Part shown: piece by piece, positions 44,091 through 45,770 of the stretch
How the letters are laid out: every line of letters starts with the position of its first letter
Position numbering within the stretch: the first letter of the stretch is position 1
Virus record (IMG/VR): IMGVR_UViG_3300025135_000011
Coordinates: 1 to 45,770 of that record
From: a virus
Direction: 5' to 3' (one strand)
DNA length: 45,770 nt
Position numbers and translations under genes: made by a program
The notes under the pieces: generated by a model
Told to the model about the DNA's origin: nothing
Databases searched by the model: none
What the model saw: the letters and a program-made list of their open reading frames with translations, nothing else

Positions 44091-44606
44091 GTGAAGGAGT
44101 ACACCAAGGGTCGCCTCGATCTCGCTAATGACCTCGGAGAGCAGCTCGACAAGCTCGCCGAGCTGTCAGAGCAGGAGGTCTATCAACGCGCTGGGCAAGC
44201 GTCCGGTCTGCGTGAGGGAGCTGAGAAAGTGCGGCTCCTTCACGCGCACGTGGACAAGGACTTCGAGGAAGACAAGCTCAAGGGTGTGAGCGACCTCGAA
44301 GGTGTCGCGACGGTGAAGCTCTACATCACCCGCGCGACCGAGATCCTGCTGAATCTGTCCGAGAAGGCCAAAGCGGAGCACCTCGTGGCGAACGGGAAGG
44401 CTGCGCAGGCGAAGCAAGCCGTCGAGGTCGTTCAGCGCTACGCACGGGCGGCGAAGGTCACTCTGGAGCAGAGCTACGCATCGGAAGCGGAGGCGGCGAA
44501 GCTGAAGGAGGACGGCGCCATGCGTCCGTCGCGCGGCGGACGCGAGTCGGTCGCCGACAGGCGAGCGCGTCCCGCGAAGGCCAAGGCCAAGAAGAAGGTG
44601 AAGTAG
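44091..44606 (+). CDS. Helical coiled-coil protein, basic tail
   Basis: GTG 44091 has only a weak purine-rich site upstream (GAACGAGG). The 171-residue protein is helical (ANDLGEQLDKLAELSEQEVY, TLEQSYASEAEAAKLKEDGA) and ends in a Lys/Ala/Arg-rich tail (PAKAKAKKKVK) that could bind DNA or acidic proteins. It sits among structural genes. Confidence 0.65.
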   Translation: MKEYTKGRLDLANDLGEQLDKLAELSEQEVYQRAGQASGLREGAEKVRLLHAHVDKDFEEDKLKGVSDLEGVATVKLYITRATEILLNLSEKAKAEHLVANGKAAQAKQAVEVVQRYARAAKVTLEQSYASEAEAAKLKEDGAMRPSRGGRESVADRRARPAKAKAKKKVK

Positions 44607-44608
44607 CC

Positions 44609-45064
44609 GTGGCGGGCGCACGCAACGAGCGCGTCGAGGACTTGTTCTTCCAGCCGCTCTCAGGTGAACCGACCGAGGAGGGGCAAGTACGTTTCGTAGA
44701 CGGCGACCTCCGCGCGTTCCTAGACGGTGTGGTTCAGAGTCTCGTCACGGGTTCTGGAATAACAGCTTCCGGGCATAGCTCGCTGCTGCAACTCATCCAC
44801 TTCATCGACGAAGGCCCCGCCGAAGGCTTCACGACCGGAGCAACGAAGACCGTCACGGGCACAGTGTTCCCGTCCCAAGTGCTCTGGCGCCGCGCAGACA
44901 GCACCAAGCTCGTCGAGCAGAACATCACGTGGACCGGGGCGAACGCGACGACCGTGGAGTGGAAGATCTACGCCGCTGACGGAACCACCGTGCTCGCGAC
45001 CATCACCGACACGATCACCTACAGCGGCCCGTTTGAGGCGTCGCGCGTGAGGGCCATCGCATGA
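44609..45064 (+). CDS. Structural (tail/fibre-associated) protein candidate
   Basis: GTG 44609 is two bases after the previous stop. In the 151-residue product, a helical start (LRAFLDGVVQSLVTGSG) and SSLLQLIHFIDEGPAEGFTT are followed by a beta-rich domain (WTGANATTVEWKIYAADGTT) typical of phage tail-side structural proteins. The stop overlaps the next ATG. Confidence 0.65.
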   Translation: MAGARNERVEDLFFQPLSGEPTEEGQVRFVDGDLRAFLDGVVQSLVTGSGITASGHSSLLQLIHFIDEGPAEGFTTGATKTVTGTVFPSQVLWRRADSTKLVEQNITWTGANATTVEWKIYAADGTTVLATITDTITYSGPFEASRVRAIA

Positions 45065-45770
45065 GCAACCTCTCGCCTGCTTCGATCCTGTACGACGCCA
45101 CTGGCGTCGAGAAAGGCACGGGCGCTAACCCCGTGCGCACAGACCCCACGGGCACCACAACGCAGCCCGTGAGCGGTCCCCTGACGGACACGCAGCTCCG
45201 CGCGAGCGCGGTCCCCGTGTCCGCAGCCAGCCTTCCGCTACCTACCGGCGCAGCCACCGAGGCAACGGCGCTGACACTCCTCACGCAAGCCGACTTCGTC
45301 ACGCGTACAGGCGAGGTACAGGCTACGCCGACGGCGAACACGATCCTCGCGCGGCTCAAGGACATCTTTGACGGCATCGTCGCGAGACTCGGGACGCTCG
45401 GGCAGAAAGCGATGGCGGCGAGCACGCCCGTGGTCATCGCCAGTGACCAGAGTGCAGTGAACGCGCAGCTTACCGACGACTCCGGGGTCAAGCTCGGCGT
45501 CGACAACGGCTTCGCCATCCCGGCAGGTACCGACGGCATTTTGGCCATGGCCACCGACTATGACGGTATTGCCCGACGTCTCAGGACGACCACCGACGGC
45601 CGGCTCATCACCAACAGCGCCGTCTCGTCGCCACCGGGAAACACCGCCGTGACGCAGGTTCACGTCGGGAACGTGTCATCCGTGACCGACAACTTCTACG
45701 TCATCCCAAACGGGGCGCAGCTCAAGATCCAGCGGTTTGCCGGTGGCGGCGAGGAGGGCGCTATTGGTGG
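45061..45770 (+). CDS. Tail or fibre protein, truncated by the window end
   Basis: ATG 45061 overlaps the previous stop, and the frame is open to the right edge (236+ residues). The Thr/Pro/Ala-rich repeats around QPVSGPLTDTQLRASAVPVS and MAASTPVVIASDQSAVNAQL are typical of phage tail/baseplate proteins with short 'TQPVSG...LRASPVPV' repeats. The C-terminus is not seen. Confidence 0.72.
   Translation, partial: MSNLSPASILYDATGVEKGTGANPVRTDPTGTTTQPVSGPLTDTQLRASAVPVSAASLPLPTGAATEATALTLLTQADFVTRTGEVQATPTANTILARLKDIFDGIVARLGTLGQKAMAASTPVVIASDQSAVNAQLTDDSGVKLGVDNGFAIPAGTDGILAMATDYDGIARRLRTTTDGRLITNSAVSSPPGNTAVTQVHVGNVSSVTDNFYVIPNGAQLKIQRFAGGGEEGAIG

Noticed and set aside
1-45770. CRISPR array, tRNA or rRNA genes, transposase or integrase
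   Set aside because: No regularly spaced identical repeats, no cloverleaf with CCA-type end, and no recombinase signature were seen on either strand.

Overview
This window is a contiguous piece of a tailed double-stranded DNA phage or prophage (Caudoviricetes). It has a large terminase, portal, MuF-type minor capsid protein, prohead protease, putative scaffold and major capsid protein in the usual head-gene order. The DNA is GC-rich by eye. Starts are ATG or GTG behind AGGAGG-type ribosome sites, and promoters are of the sigma-70 type. These features fit a GC-rich bacterial host, but I cannot name it. Almost every gene is on the + strand, packed tightly with ATGA/GTGA stop-start overlaps.

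Left part (1-9757): early or accessory genes. These are an ADP-ribosylglycohydrolase cut by the window edge, a small Nmad1-like protein, a D12-class adenine methyltransferase, a PHP-domain phosphoesterase, an XRE regulator, a dCTP deaminase-like enzyme and many small proteins, several with zinc ribbons. A family of near-identical promoters (TTGACGGC, a GGC...GCCGG inverted repeat in the spacer, then a TATAAT-like box) drives short transcription units here. The same family recurs at 25880-28557.

Middle part (9914-28997): terminase; a 1514-residue multidomain 'polyvalent' protein with DUF3293-like, ParB-like and Zeta-kinase-like domains; an 810-residue modular protein; portal; small proteins; and a MuF head protein fused to a zincin metalloprotease. 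A second block of small genes follows, including a tiny lipoprotein and a membrane/coiled-coil protein (spanin-like).

Right part (28998-45770): a 2351-residue giant protein with an N-terminal atypical-kinase-like domain and repeated small beta-type modules; an intein-containing prohead protease; scaffold candidate; major capsid protein with an inserted Ig-like domain; and a run of head-completion, neck or tail structural proteins that leaves the window at the right edge.

The most striking observation is inside the protease intein (37329-38138). The sense strand encodes the splicing blocks but no recognisable homing endonuclease. The opposite strand, codon-on-codon, encodes a protein with a helix-turn-helix and a Vsr/PD-(D/E)xK-like nuclease core. 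It has its own Shine-Dalgarno sequence and GTG start inside the splicing block F coding sequence. It is the only convincing minus-strand gene in the window. A second global signal is the short asymmetric word TCTGGAA, found about 78 times by eye on both strands, in every reading frame and in most intergenic gaps; about 5-6 copies would be expected by chance. Recurrent peptide tags (GSRGGxIxGHTSSGKPIY, Y-x-x-R...G-x-Y-x-Y, GLxGWL) link the large modular virion proteins.
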